Position numbers and translations under genes: made by a program
Origin: Peptococcaceae bacterium BICA1-7
GTDB lineage: Bacteria; Bacillota; Desulfotomaculia; Desulfotomaculales; Desulfocucumaceae
Length of the DNA: 64,000 nt
Direction: 5' to 3'
NCBI GenBank assembly: GCA_000802095.1
Contig: JUEB01000020.1
Location: forward strand, 1 to 64,000
Shown: piece after piece, positions 14,939 to 24,074 of the stretch
Layout: each line of letters begins with the position of its first letter
How positions within the stretch are numbered: the first letter of the stretch is position 1
Notes under the pieces: model-generated
What the model was told of the DNA's origin: nothing
Databases searched by the model: none
The model's input: only the letters and a program-made list of their open reading frames with translations

Positions 14939-16315
14939 CTAAAAAATAAGCTTTTGCCTCCTGATATACACATTCATTAGCACTCCCAGGGCAGCCAGGT
15001 TCATCAGCATATTGCTCCCCCCATAGCTGAAAAGAGGCAGCGGTATACCGGTCACCGGGGCCACACCGGCAGTCATGGCAATATTTATGATCACGTGGAA
15101 GGCGAATAGTGAAACAATTCCGGAAGCCAGCAGGGTGCCGTAAACATCCCTGGCCAGGGTGATTATGCGCACTCCCCTGTAAAGCAGCACAAAGTACATA
15201 ATCAGCACCAGTGCGCTCCCAATAAAGCCGTACTCCTCTCCCACCACTGAGAAGATAAAGTCGGTGTGCCGGATAGGCAGGAAGGTGTAGTGGCTCTGGG
15301 TTCCCCCTAATAGTCCCTTCCCGGTCAGACCCCCGGACCCTATGGCAATTCTGGACTGCCACACGTGGTACCCCGAGCCCAGCAAATCGCTTTCCGGGTT
15401 CACAAAGGTGGTCAGCCTGGACATCTGGTATTCCTTGAGGGTCAGACTATGGAATTTCTCATGTCTTTCTTTAATGGGGCCATCTTCTACTTTCAGCTCT
15501 TCCAGATATTTATTAAGGCTTTGGGGAGAAGTATTGTAGCCTCTTTCCTTAAGCTCGGCCATTATATCCGGCTCATTTCTCAGATACCAGTCGCTGCCCG
15601 ACAGGGCCTTGTTAACATAGGTAATTTTCTTTTGCAGCTCCACGTCGGGAGTATGCAGGTAGTGGTGAAGGCCATAAAGAGAAAGGCCCATAACCACCCC
15701 CAGCGCGATAATGCCCACCAGTATGGAGGGCCTGGCCCCGGCCACGAATAGCATACCGAACATTATAGCCACAAAGACCAGGGATGTGCCCAGGTCGGGC
15801 TGCTTTAATATAAGCAGCATGGGCACCGCGATGTATATAAAGCACGGTATCAGCTCCCGTAAGGAGTTGAGCCTGCCCTGCCGCTTGGCCAGGAAATCGG
15901 CAAAGGTAATTATTATAATAAGCTTTGAAAACTCAGAGGGCTGAAATTGAAAGGGGCCGATATGAATCCACCTCTGCGCCCCCAGCGCTGTTTGCCCTAT
16001 AAACACCACGGCCATCAGCATGGCCAGATTTATGACGTATAGCTGCCTTGTATATTTGGACATGTCCTCGTAGTCGATGTACATAAGCACCATAGCCGCA
16101 ACAAGTCCCATTATTATCCAGGCAAACTGTTTGATAACATACTGGTAATCCAGATGTAAAAGTCTGAGCAGTATATTAAGGCTCTGCACCTTTTCCATGG
16201 AGGCATCGTTGAACTCAAGGGTGGCGCTGCCTATGTTGATGAGACTGAACACCAGCAAGGCTGCCGTCACTGCCACCAGTGGATAATCTATATTCTTTAG
16301 AATTCTCCTGATCAA
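14939..16315 (-). CDS. rodA: RodA, SEDS peptidoglycan glycosyltransferase
   Basis: Polytopic membrane enzyme of about 458 residues that polymerises lipid II for cell elongation together with a class-B PBP (mrdA, 18238-20532). Family marks are LGAQRWI, FQPSEFSKL, KQPDLGTS and the C-terminal GIPLPLFSYGGS. The extracytoplasmic loop between the middle helices (about residues 215-310) is longer than in E. coli RodA and charged. TTG 16315 is the better start: AAAGGGG lies 7 bases upstream, while the longer frame from 16351 lacks an SD. A terminator separates it from minE, so it is transcribed on its own. Confidence 0.95.
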   Translation of the reverse strand: MIRRILKNIDYPLVAVTAALLVFSLINIGSATLEFNDASMEKVQSLNILLRLLHLDYQYVIKQFAWIIMGLVAAMVLMYIDYEDMSKYTRQLYVINLAMLMAVVFIGQTALGAQRWIHIGPFQFQPSEFSKLIIIITFADFLAKRQGRLNSLRELIPCFIYIAVPMLLILKQPDLGTSLVFVAIMFGMLFVAGARPSILVGIIALGVVMGLSLYGLHHYLHTPDVELQKKITYVNKALSGSDWYLRNEPDIMAELKERGYNTSPQSLNKYLEELKVEDGPIKERHEKFHSLTLKEYQMSRLTTFVNPESDLLGSGYHVWQSRIAIGSGGLTGKGLLGGTQSHYTFLPIRHTDFIFSVVGEEYGFIGSALVLIMYFVLLYRGVRIITLARDVYGTLLASGIVSLFAFHVIINIAMTAGVAPVTGIPLPLFSYGGSNMLMNLAALGVLMNVYIRRQKLIF

Positions 16316-16487
16316 GTATATACCCCTTTCCAGTTGAGGCCTTACTGACAATTATAAATTATATTACTTTTTTGCATTTCTTTCGATATGTTTTTTATGG
16401 CAATATATATATACGGCCTTTAAGGAGGACTCCCGCCAACAAAATTTTACGGTAATCCCGGGAGCTATTTTAAGTATTAAACTAAAT

Positions 16488-16509
16488 AAGGCAGGGAATA
16501 CCCTGCCTT
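16488..16509 (-). terminator. Intrinsic terminator after minE
   Basis: AAGGCAGGG/CCCTGCCTT with a 4-base loop, followed on the minus strand by ATTTAGTTTAAT. It closes the minCDE unit upstream of rodA. Confidence 0.7.
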
Positions 16510-16523
16510 ACAGCGTTAATATT

Positions 16524-16799
16524 TTACACAACGTTAGCGGGCCTTTTTACATTTTTGATGGGTATGTTGGCGATCAGCGCCACCTGGTTTTCCGAGTTTT
16601 CAAAATTGACCTCCAGGGCGTCCTGGTCTATTTCCATGTAATTCGATATTACTTTAATCAGGTCGGCCTTGAGGTCCTGGAGTATCTGGGGAGATACACT
16701 GGACCTGTCATGCACCAGAACCAGCCTTAATCTTTCCTTGGCTACATTCTTGCTGGCGCCACTGTCCCTGCCGAATATGCGGGTAATAAAATCCAGCAC
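16524..16799 (-). CDS. minE: MinE cell-division topological specificity factor
   Basis: A 91-residue protein. The N-terminal amphipathic MinD-binding stretch (MLDFITRIFG) and AKERLRLVLVHDRS form the anti-MinCD segment; the C-terminal half is the dimerisation/topology domain. MinE triggers MinD ATP hydrolysis, driving oscillation that keeps the Z-ring at mid-cell. GTG 16799 has GGGGTGA 6 bases upstream. It is 20 bp after minD and followed by a terminator. MinE in a Gram-positive spore-former is typical of Clostridia rather than Bacillus. Confidence 0.95.
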   Translation of the reverse strand: MLDFITRIFGRDSGASKNVAKERLRLVLVHDRSSVSPQILQDLKADLIKVISNYMEIDQDALEVNFENSENQVALIANIPIKNVKRPANVV

Positions 16800-16819
16800 C
16801 TTTATTCACCCCTTCCGTT

Positions 16820-17611
16820 CTATTTAAACCCGATCATACGGCGAATCCTATTCATCAGACCGCCTTCCTCCAGTGAAAGAAGGGGGACCTGCTCGCCGGT
16901 TATGCGTCGGACTATATTTCGATAGGCCTGTCCGGAACGGGAATGGTCGTTGCAGATGACCGCCTCGCCGCGATTTGTGGTAATAACAACCATTTCGTCC
17001 TCCGGGACAACTCCCAGCAGGTCAATGGCCAGTATGTCAATAATATCCTCTATGCTCATCATATCCCCGGCCTTGACCATCTTGTACCGGACTCTGTTTA
17101 CAATAAGCTTGGGTTCCCTCAGCTCAGCAGCCTCCAAAAGCCCTACTATGCGATCTGCGTCCCTTACCGCGGAGACCTCCGGGGTGGTTACCACCACAGC
17201 CCTGTCCGCTCCGGCAATGGCATTTTTAAAGCCCTGCTCTATGCCCGCCGGGCAGTCTATGATTACATAGTCAAATTCCTGCCTTAAATCTTCGCACAGC
17301 TCCTTCATCTGGCCTGGATTGACTGAGGTCTTGTCCTTTGTCTGGGCGGCCGGCAGAAGAAACAGCCCCTCGTAACGCTTGTCCTTTATAAGAGCCTGGC
17401 GCAGCCGGCAATGACCTCCGGTAACGTCGGTTATATCGTAAACTATTCTGTTTTCAAGTCCAAGAACCACATCCAGATTTCTCAGTCCTATGTCAGCATC
17501 AACCAGGGCAACCTTGTTCCCCAACTGTGCCAGACCTGTTCCCAGGTTCGCAGTGGTAGTGGTTTTACCGACCCCGCCCTTTCCTGAAGTTACAACAATT
17601 ACCTCACCCAT
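16820..17611 (-). CDS. minD: MinD septum-site ATPase
   Basis: A 263-residue ParA-type ATPase with the deviant Walker A motif KGGVGKTTT (11-19), DADIGLRNLD (39-48) and the Walker B-like DYVIIDCPAG. The C-terminal amphipathic helix LMNRIRRMIGF is the membrane-targeting sequence. It recruits MinC to the membrane and is displaced by MinE. It lies in the minCDE order, 81 bp after minC and 20 bp before minE. Confidence 0.97.
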   Translation of the reverse strand: MGEVIVVTSGKGGVGKTTTTANLGTGLAQLGNKVALVDADIGLRNLDVVLGLENRIVYDITDVTGGHCRLRQALIKDKRYEGLFLLPAAQTKDKTSVNPGQMKELCEDLRQEFDYVIIDCPAGIEQGFKNAIAGADRAVVVTTPEVSAVRDADRIVGLLEAAELREPKLIVNRVRYKMVKAGDMMSIEDIIDILAIDLLGVVPEDEMVVITTNRGEAVICNDHSRSGQAYRNIVRRITGEQVPLLSLEEGGLMNRIRRMIGFK

Positions 17612-17692
17612 TGTGTGTCCTCCCTCGCACCTTTAACGCTTTATACTAACCAAATATGAGGATTTCACCCGTCTGACGCCTTTTTAAACAAC

Positions 17693-18091
17693 TCAAACGG
17701 CAGCTCTCCCGGTCTGATAGCTCTCAATAGTAACCACGCCGTTTCTAATCTTTGCTACCTCCGGAAATGTGCCTGGTTCCTCATCATCCGGCGGGCGGGT
17801 AATGTGGTTGGCTATTCTCAGCTGGGTGGGAAGCAGGCGGAAGGCCATGACCATGGCCGATTCATCTCCCTCAGCCCCGGCATGAACCATCCCTCTCATC
17901 TGCCCCATGACAATGACGTGACCTGTGGCCACCACTTCGGCCCCCGGGTTCACATCACCCATCACTATCACATTGCCTTCGTAATAAAACTTCTGCCCGG
18001 ACCTGAGGGTCCGCCTTATCAGAATTGTATTTTCCTCCCCTTCAACATCCTCCTGCGAATAGCTGACTGGGGTCTTTCTCCCTGTATCCAC
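17693..18091 (-). CDS. minC: Short MinC, C-terminal beta-helix domain only
   Basis: A 132-residue protein. Residues 20-120 are the MinC C-terminal right-handed beta-helix (ILIRRTLRSGQKFYYEGNVI, VMGDVNPGAEVVATGHVIVM, GMVHAGAEG), which dimerises and binds MinD. The N-terminal FtsZ-inhibiting domain, about 100 residues in usual MinC, is missing. The start is firm: GTG 18091 with GAGGGGA 7 bases upstream, and the bases before it hold no continuing frame and end at the mrdA terminator. Inhibition of FtsZ may be weaker, rely on the C-terminal domain, or need another factor. Confidence 0.9.
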   Translation of the reverse strand: MDTGRKTPVSYSQEDVEGEENTILIRRTLRSGQKFYYEGNVIVMGDVNPGAEVVATGHVIVMGQMRGMVHAGAEGDESAMVMAFRLLPTQLRIANHITRPPDDEEPGTFPEVAKIRNGVVTIESYQTGRAAV

Positions 18092-18164
18092 AACTATCTC
18101 CCCTCAATAACGGCTGGTTTATGAATTCTACAGCGGACAACCAAATCCTGCTAACAAAAATCAT

Positions 18165-18198
18165 CAAATAAAGAAAAACCGGGGTCTCTGCCCCGGTA
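18165..18198 (-). terminator. Intrinsic terminator after mrdA
   Basis: ACCGGGG/CCCCGGT with a 6-base loop, followed on the minus strand by TTTTTCTTTATT. It ends the mreBCD-mrdA transcript and isolates minCDE. Confidence 0.85.
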
Positions 18199-18237
18199 AA
18201 AATTTGCAATTTCCGCTAATTTAGACCTCTTTCCCGG

Positions 18238-20532
18238 CTATTGTGTCCCGGTCTGCCCCGTTGTGTTAACCTGCCCTCCATTTGTCCCTGGATCTGGGAG
18301 ACCTACCTGGTTTCCATTTGCCCCTGGCGCCGGGGGCTCACCCTGGCCTCCGCCCTGCTGCCGGCCGGTATTATCGGCTGTGCCGCCGGTTTCTCCCCCT
18401 GACTGTGGAGGAAGAACACCGCCGGGAGGCGGGGAAGACCCGCTGCCGGCGCCACTTTCTGTACCGGTGGCAGGAGTATCGGGAATCCCTTCGTCCTGGG
18501 ATGGAGCACCAGAAGTAGCTCCCCCGTCCTGGGGAGTAGTCCCGGGAGTGGAGGGTGCCCCCTGACCCTGGCTGCCCGGCTGGACCTCCTGTGCTGCGGG
18601 CGGGGTTGTGGACCCGGGCAGGGTGGTCTGACCCGTTTGGGGCTGCTCAGACTGCTGGGCCGCCTGAGCCGGAGACTTGCCTTGGGCGTCTTCCTTCTTA
18701 AACTGGAAGTATGCATCCAGTATTTTTCTGGCGGCAGGACCTGCAATCCCGCTTCCCTTTCCGCCATACTCAATTATAACCGAAACGGCTATTTCCGGAT
18801 TCTCATAGGGAGCGTAGGCCACAAACAGGGCATGGTTGTTCTGGGCCGCATCCCCCACTTCTGCTGTGCCTGTCTTGGCGGCGGCAGTGTAAGGGGCCCC
18901 CCAGAAGACACCCGAGGCAGTCCCGCCGCCTATTGTCACCTCGTGCATTCCCTGCCTGACAATATCCAGGGTCTCTACTGAAACATCCACCTTTTTCAGT
19001 ACCTCAGGCTGAAAGCTGAACAGCTCGTTACCGTCGTTGCTGATTACCCTTTTGGCCAAATGTGGCCGGTATATGGTACCGCCGTTGGCAATGGCCTCAA
19101 CATAATTAGCCAGTTGGAGGGCCGTTACCTTGGTCTCCTGCTGCCCGATAGCCATATCCATGCTGTCATACTCCCGCCACTGGGACTCCCACTCGTTGCC
19201 GGCCCATACTTTTTTCTTCAATTCCTTGGAGGCCACCCGGCCAACCTCTTCCCCGGGCAAGTCTATGCCGGTAGGCTGGCCCAGTCCGTATCTGGCAGCA
19301 TAATTGTTCATCAGGTCAGGCCCGGCCTGAATGCCGAACTGGTAAAAAAATGTATCGCACGAGTCCCTAAGGGCTTTTACTATATTGACCACCCCGTGGC
19401 CTCCGGGCTTCCAGTCCTTTTTATACTTGTAATAGCCGGGGTCGGAAATGGAGTCATGTATATTCAATATTTTTTCTTCCAGAAGCGCCGAGGCGGTAAC
19501 CATCTTGAAAGTGGATCCCGGGGTGAAGGTGGTCTGTATGGCGTGGTTTCTGAGTGACCGGTTGTTCAGCAGCTCACCGTATTTGCTGGCCGGCAGCGGC
19601 CCTGAAAAAACATTCAGGTCATAGGAAGGAACGGTGGCCATCGCCAGCACCTCGCCGGTTTTCACATCGGTAACCACGGCTGCACCGGCCGCAGCCTTGC
19701 CCGGGGGCAGCTTGGCATAGCCAAGTCTTCTGGCCTCCTCAATCTGCCCCATAATGGCGTCCTGGGCCACCCTCTGCAGGCGCTGGTCTATGGTGAGTAT
19801 AAGGTTGTTGCCCGGAACAGGCTGCTTCAAACCAAGGTCCCGCACGGGATGCCCCTGGGCGTCCACCTCCACCTGCCTGGCGCCGTTAACTCCCCGCAGA
19901 TAGCTCTCATAGATGTTTTCCAGCCCCACCTGCCCAAAGGAGTCCCCCATATTATAGCCTTCGTCCCTGCGGGCCTCCAGCTGCTCCCCGGTTATCTCCC
20001 GGACATAGCCCAGCACCTCGCCCATCAGGTCACCGAAGGGATAGGATCTTACCGGCTCAATATCGATGTTTACGCCCGGCAGCTCCAGGCGGTGCTCGTC
20101 AATCCTGTTGATGGTTTCCTGGGATACGTCCGCCGCCACCCGGACAGGCTCATACAGCCTTTTGTGGTCATTTATCTTTTCCTGGATGTGGCTCTCTATC
20201 TGCTGGGCGGTCATTCCCTGGAAGGTGGCCTCTCCCTCCAGAAGGGCAGCCAGCTGTTTTATCACCACAGTTGAGTCCTTAAGCCCGAGATAAACCAGGG
20301 ACACAGTATATACCGGCTTGTTGCTGACTATACGGACCCCGTTCCGGTCGATTATTTCTCCCCGGGGAGCCTCCACCGTGATCAGCCTCTGGTGATTCTG
20401 GGTGGCCAGGGTACGGTACTTATTGGCCTGGGCAATCTGCATATACCCCATCCTTAAAATAAGCGCCACAAAAAATACCGCCAATATGCCGGTATATATC
20501 TTCATTCTTTTTTCAATTACTTTCTTTTCCAC
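18238..20532 (-). CDS. mrdA: Penicillin-binding protein 2 (elongasome transpeptidase)
   Basis: A class-B PBP of 764 residues. N-terminal transmembrane anchor at 12-32, dimerisation/pedestal region at 50-250, and transpeptidase with S340-T-F-K343, S391-C-D393 (as in E. coli PBP2) and K553-T-G. From about residue 612 on there is a low-complexity tail of some 150 residues rich in Gly, Pro, Gln, Thr and Ser, with no Cys, which would lie outside the membrane. It crosslinks peptidoglycan made by RodA under MreBCD control. It lies 66 bp after mreD and is the last gene of the mre operon, with a terminator downstream. Confidence 0.95.
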   Translation of the reverse strand: MEKKVIEKRMKIYTGILAVFFVALILRMGYMQIAQANKYRTLATQNHQRLITVEAPRGEIIDRNGVRIVSNKPVYTVSLVYLGLKDSTVVIKQLAALLEGEATFQGMTAQQIESHIQEKINDHKRLYEPVRVAADVSQETINRIDEHRLELPGVNIDIEPVRSYPFGDLMGEVLGYVREITGEQLEARRDEGYNMGDSFGQVGLENIYESYLRGVNGARQVEVDAQGHPVRDLGLKQPVPGNNLILTIDQRLQRVAQDAIMGQIEEARRLGYAKLPPGKAAAGAAVVTDVKTGEVLAMATVPSYDLNVFSGPLPASKYGELLNNRSLRNHAIQTTFTPGSTFKMVTASALLEEKILNIHDSISDPGYYKYKKDWKPGGHGVVNIVKALRDSCDTFFYQFGIQAGPDLMNNYAARYGLGQPTGIDLPGEEVGRVASKELKKKVWAGNEWESQWREYDSMDMAIGQQETKVTALQLANYVEAIANGGTIYRPHLAKRVISNDGNELFSFQPEVLKKVDVSVETLDIVRQGMHEVTIGGGTASGVFWGAPYTAAAKTGTAEVGDAAQNNHALFVAYAPYENPEIAVSVIIEYGGKGSGIAGPAARKILDAYFQFKKEDAQGKSPAQAAQQSEQPQTGQTTLPGSTTPPAAQEVQPGSQGQGAPSTPGTTPQDGGATSGAPSQDEGIPDTPATGTESGAGSGSSPPPGGVLPPQSGGETGGTADNTGRQQGGGQGEPPAPGANGNQVGLPDPGTNGGQVNTTGQTGTQ

Positions 20533-20598
20533 AGCTGCACCCTTCCATCACCGTGTATTGTAATGAATCCGGGCCGAAACCAGGTGCTGTTGGTCTCT

Positions 20599-21099
20599 TT
20601 AGATATTTTTTCCCCGCAGAAGGCCGGCCTGGCTGGAACTGTAGAACCTGTGGTAGAAAAAGGGAACCAGTACCGCCGTATAGGTTGCTGTTGGCAGCAT
20701 AACCCTGAATAGGGCAACCCCCGGGGAGATTTGAACCTGCATGGAATAAAGCAGAATATAGGTTAAAAGCTGGTCCAGTAAGGATGCCACCCATACCAGA
20801 AAGATTATTATTATAGAGCTGTCCTTGTATATCTTGGACTCGGTGAAGCCCACCAGGTAGCCCACAATCATCAGGGCCAGGGAGTTCATGCCTATATAGC
20901 TGCCGTTGGCCAGATCTATAAAAACTCCCCCCAGGAGCCCTACCAGCGCCCCCTCTCTGCTTCCCTTAAGAAAGGAGTTAAACACCACCAACATAAGAAT
21001 AAGATCAGGCTTAACACCAAACAGCGGAAAAAAGTTCAGCAGGGTAACCTGTAAAAATATTGCCAGCCCCATTAACAACATAAGGAATAAAAGTCTCAC
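20599..21099 (-). CDS. mreD: MreD rod-shape membrane protein
   Basis: A 166-residue membrane protein with five to six hydrophobic helices (LLFLMLLMGLAIFLQVTLL; YIGMNSLALMIVGYLVGF; IIIIFLVWVASLLDQLLTYI), the layout of MreD, part of the elongasome scaffold. Its GTG start overlaps the mreC stop in a GTGA arrangement, so translation is coupled. The C-terminus is basic and cytoplasmic. Confidence 0.92.
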   Translation of the reverse strand: MRLLFLMLLMGLAIFLQVTLLNFFPLFGVKPDLILMLVVFNSFLKGSREGALVGLLGGVFIDLANGSYIGMNSLALMIVGYLVGFTESKIYKDSSIIIIFLVWVASLLDQLLTYILLYSMQVQISPGVALFRVMLPTATYTAVLVPFFYHRFYSSSQAGLLRGKNI

Positions 21100-22052
21100 T
21101 GGACAACCAACCCCGCTTCCTCACCGGCGTTCACTATACCGGGGGAGCGCCCCCTGTTATCAGCCCTGCCCTCACCCCACGGGTACGGCAGCAGGGCTAT
21201 ATTGGGCTCTTCCTGGAGGGCGGCTGACCCTGTTATCACCAGCACCTCTTCAATCCGGTTAAAATCAACAAAGGGCACAACTATAGCGCTGTTAAAAAGT
21301 CCTGAGGGCTCCCTGCGGGAATCCTGCACCCACCCTATGGGAATACCTTTGGGATACATGCTCCCAAAACCCGAGGTAACCACCACCTGACCTTTGGAAG
21401 GCTCTGCTTCCACCGGAATGTGCACCATTCTGACCTGTCCGGGAAAGCTGGCCACTCCCTCAACCATACCGGGAGCCCTTGTTTCCTGGATAAGGGCGCT
21501 GACGCCGCTGCGGGGATCTGTAATCAGAAGCACCTCCGAGGTTGTGCTGGAAACAGAGGTAATCCTGCCCACCAGGCCCTGGCCGTTGATAACGGTCATA
21601 TTGGGCCGAAGGCCCTGGCTGGCTCCCTTGTTAATGGTAATGATGCCAAACCAGTTTCCCGGATCTTTTCCTATTATAGCCGCCCCTGTAACCTCAAAGC
21701 CCACCGCCGGGGCAACTGTGGTTTTAAAGTCCAGAAGCCTTTTAAGCCTCTCATTCTCACTGCTTATTTCATTGTTCTGCCTGGCTGTATTCTCCAGCTC
21801 AGCCAATTTCTTTTTCATCAACTGATTCTCTTCAGCGGCATTATAAAGCGTAAAAGGAAAGGACACCAGCCCTCTTAAGCGGTGCCCCAGGCTCATGGTC
21901 AGTCCCTGTACGGGAGCCAGGATGTCTCTTAAGACAGTTTCCATGGGAGAAACCCGAACCCTGCCGGATTCGGTATAATTCATCAACACCAGCATGAGAA
22001 CGACTAAAAGACCCAAAAGTATAACCTTTTTAGTGTTTCCCTTACGAAACAC
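21096..22052 (-). CDS. mreC: MreC rod-shape scaffold protein
   Basis: A 318-residue single-pass protein: transmembrane helix at 10-25 (VILLGLLVVLMLVLMNY), a coiled coil at about 70-100 (EENQLMKKKLAELENTARQN) and the beta-barrel MreC domain (ITINKGASQGLRPNMTVING, GLVGRITSVS, LITDPRSGVSALI). It links MreB to the periplasmic-side synthases. A Gly/Arg/Pro-rich C-terminal tail of about 40 residues lies beyond the domain. It is coupled to mreD; about 200 bp separate it from mreB. Confidence 0.95.
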   Translation of the reverse strand: MFRKGNTKKVILLGLLVVLMLVLMNYTESGRVRVSPMETVLRDILAPVQGLTMSLGHRLRGLVSFPFTLYNAAEENQLMKKKLAELENTARQNNEISSENERLKRLLDFKTTVAPAVGFEVTGAAIIGKDPGNWFGIITINKGASQGLRPNMTVINGQGLVGRITSVSSTTSEVLLITDPRSGVSALIQETRAPGMVEGVASFPGQVRMVHIPVEAEPSKGQVVVTSGFGSMYPKGIPIGWVQDSRREPSGLFNSAIVVPFVDFNRIEEVLVITGSAALQEEPNIALLPYPWGEGRADNRGRSPGIVNAGEEAGLVVQ

Positions 22053-22144
22053 ACCATCACCCCGGTAATATCATTTGCCGCCCGCAGATCCCTTTTCGAA
22101 AATGCCAAGGGCGGGCCTCCAAATTAAAAAAGCATACCATTATT

Positions 22145-22240
22145 CTATATCCCCGGCCTAATCAGATCACCAGGAAAGTTTATCTTATTGGCCGCCATAA
22201 AGGCAATGCCGGGGAAAATAACCGCCAGTACCAATAACAG
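22145..22240 (-). CDS. Possible hydrophobic micropeptide between mreB and mreC
   Basis: A short frame directly after the mreB stop encodes a membrane-spanning stretch (LVLAVIFPGIAFMAANKI), then a polar end and a TAG at 22145-22147. No good start is visible: CTG 22240 or TTG 22234 lie 11-17 bases from AGGAAG, and the frame is open upstream into the mreB 3' end. It could be translated by coupling to mreB. Otherwise the gap 22053-22260 holds only an inverted repeat GCCCGC/GCGGGC near 22081-22118. Confidence 0.25.
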   Translation of the reverse strand: MLLVLAVIFPGIAFMAANKINFPGDLIRPGI

Positions 22241-22260
22241 AGCGAAAGCTGCTTCCTGCG

Positions 22261-23298
22261 CTATTTTATTTTCCGGGGGTTGATCAGAACCCTCCTGAGC
22301 ATATCAATATTCTCCAGTACCCGGCCCGTCCCATAGGCCACCGCCAGCAGGGGCTCCTCGGCCAGGTGCACCGGCATGCCTGTCCTCTCGCTGACCAGAC
22401 GGTCCAGGCCCCTCAGCAGCGAACCTCCCCCGGCCATAAAAATACCCCTGTCCATAAGGTCCGCCGCCAGCTCCGGAGGAGTGGCCTCCAATGTGGCCTT
22501 AATGGCCTCCAGTATGGCCGACACCGGCTCGGAGAGAGCCTTGTAAATCTCTTCCGCAGTAATTTCCACCGTTTTGGGAAGGCCGGTGAGCAGATCCCGG
22601 CCCCGAATGTCAAAATTCTCATTGATTTCAGGCTTGTAGGCCGTACCAATTTCTATTTTTATCTCTTCAGAGGTCCTCTCGCCGATCATCAGGTTATAGG
22701 TCTTTTTGACATGCTGGGCGATAGCCTCATCCATCTCGTCACCGGCTATCCTTATAGACCTGCTGGTGACTATCCCCCCCAGAGAAATAACCGCCACCTC
22801 GGTGGTTCCACCGCCTATGTCCACCACCATGTTTCCGGTGGGCTCATGCACCGGAAGCCCGGCCCCAATGGCTGCCGCCATGGGCTCTTCAATAAGGTAG
22901 GCCTCCCTGGCCCCGGCCTGCATGGCCGCCTCCCGGACAGCCCTTTCCTCTACGGCGGTTACTCCTGATGGAACAGACACCACAACCCTGGGGTGAACAA
23001 GAAATGTTTTCCCCCTTAAAGCCTTGCTTATAAAATGTTTAATCATGCTCTGGGTTACGTCAAAATCTGCAATAACCCCGTCCTTCATGGGGCGTATAGC
23101 CACAATGTTGCCTGGGGTCCGACCGATCATCTGCTTTGCTTCCTCACCCACGGCCATTACCTGGCCGGTATCCTTCTGGATGGCCACCACCGAGGGCTCT
23201 CTCAATACTATGCCCTTTCCCTTGAAGTATACCAGTGAGTTGGCGGTGCCCAAATCTATGCCCATGTCCTTGGAGAACAGACCGAACCCTAATCTCAT
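22261..23298 (-). CDS. mreB: MreB actin-like rod-shape protein
   Basis: A 345-residue actin-fold ATPase that forms membrane-associated filaments guiding elongation. It has phosphate-binding loops [12 protein letters not shown] and [13 protein letters not shown], and [12 protein letters not shown] for adenosine binding. The N-terminal [13 protein letters not shown] is the usual membrane-contact start. The longest frame begins at 23361, but ATG 23298 has AAAGGGG 6 bases upstream and gives the normal family length. It is the first shape gene of the operon, after radC (68 bp). Confidence 0.97.
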   Translation of the reverse strand: MRLGFGLFSKDMGIDLGTANSLVYFKGKGIVLREPSVVAIQKDTGQVMAVGEEAKQMIGRTPGNIVAIRPMKDGVIADFDVTQSMIKHFISKALRGKTFLVHPRVVVSVPSGVTAVEERAVREAAMQAGAREAYLIEEPMAAAIGAGLPVHEPTGNMVVDIGGGTTEVAVISLGGIVTSRSIRIAGDEMDEAIAQHVKKTYNLMIGERTSEEIKIEIGTAYKPEINENFDIRGRDLLTGLPKTVEITAEEIYKALSEPVSAILEAIKATLEATPPELAADLMDRGIFMAGGGSLLRGLDRLVSERTGMPVHLAEEPLLAVAYGTGRVLENIDMLRRVLINPRKIK

Positions 23299-23365
23299 CT
23301 TTTTGCCCCTTTCGTAATTCGCATATATAAATTTTTTGCTGGTTATCACTTTTTTACGCAAAAAA

Positions 23366-24052
23366 TTATAACATACCCATGGACTTTAAGCTTATAAAAT
23401 TATTGTCCCCTATAATTATATGATCAAGCACGTCAATACCTATTATTGTCCCGGCCTCTTTTAGCCTTGCGGTTATTTCCCTGTCTTCCCTGCTGGGGGA
23501 GGGATCGCCGCTGGGGTGATTATGAACCAGTATCAGCGCTGCGGCGCTCCTTTTTATTGCCGCCCTGAACAGCTCCCGGGGGTGAACCAGTGAAGAATTA
23601 AGAGTCCCCACCGATATAGTTTCTCTTGCCACCACCTGGTGCTTGGTGTTCAGCAGCAGGGCGCAAAAATGCTCCCTGTCCAGGTGTCTCATCTCTTCCA
23701 TGACCATTTGGGCCGCGTCTTCAGGGCCTTTGATATAGGGCCGGGCGCCGTTGGTGGCCGAGGCCAGCCTGCTGCCAATCTCCAGGGCAGCCTTCAGCTG
23801 GGCTGCCTTGGCCGGTCCTATCCCCTTTATTTTGCTTAATTCCTCAACATTGGCCTGAACAAGATTTTTTATTCCGGAAAAAAAGCCCAGCACATCTGTG
23901 GCCAGCTCCACCGCACTTTTTTCTGCATGCCCGGTGCGGAGGATTATGGCCAGGAGCTCGGCCTCGCTTAAGAACCTGGCCCCCTCACGTATAAGCCTCT
24001 CCCTGGGGCGCTGGTATAAGGGCATGTCCTTCATCCTGGCATGGTAAAGCAT
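23366..24052 (-). CDS. radC: RadC/JAB-domain DNA-repair-associated protein
   Basis: A protein of about 228 residues. An N-terminal helix-hairpin-helix region ([20 protein letters not shown]) precedes a JAB/MPN metalloprotease-like domain with [20 protein letters not shown], in which H-x-H...S..D are the zinc ligands. The function is still debated, and the historic link to repair is weak. ATG 24052 has GGAGG 13 bases upstream; longer starts would overlap maf by up to 56 bp and add sequence unlike the family. The order maf-radC-mreB is conserved in Firmicutes. Confidence 0.92.
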   Translation of the reverse strand: MLYHARMKDMPLYQRPRERLIREGARFLSEAELLAIILRTGHAEKSAVELATDVLGFFSGIKNLVQANVEELSKIKGIGPAKAAQLKAALEIGSRLASATNGARPYIKGPEDAAQMVMEEMRHLDREHFCALLLNTKHQVVARETISVGTLNSSLVHPRELFRAAIKRSAAALILVHNHPSGDPSPSREDREITARLKEAGTIIGIDVLDHIIIGDNNFISLKSMGML

Positions 24053-24074
24053 CAGTCTTTTTAAACCTCCGGGA

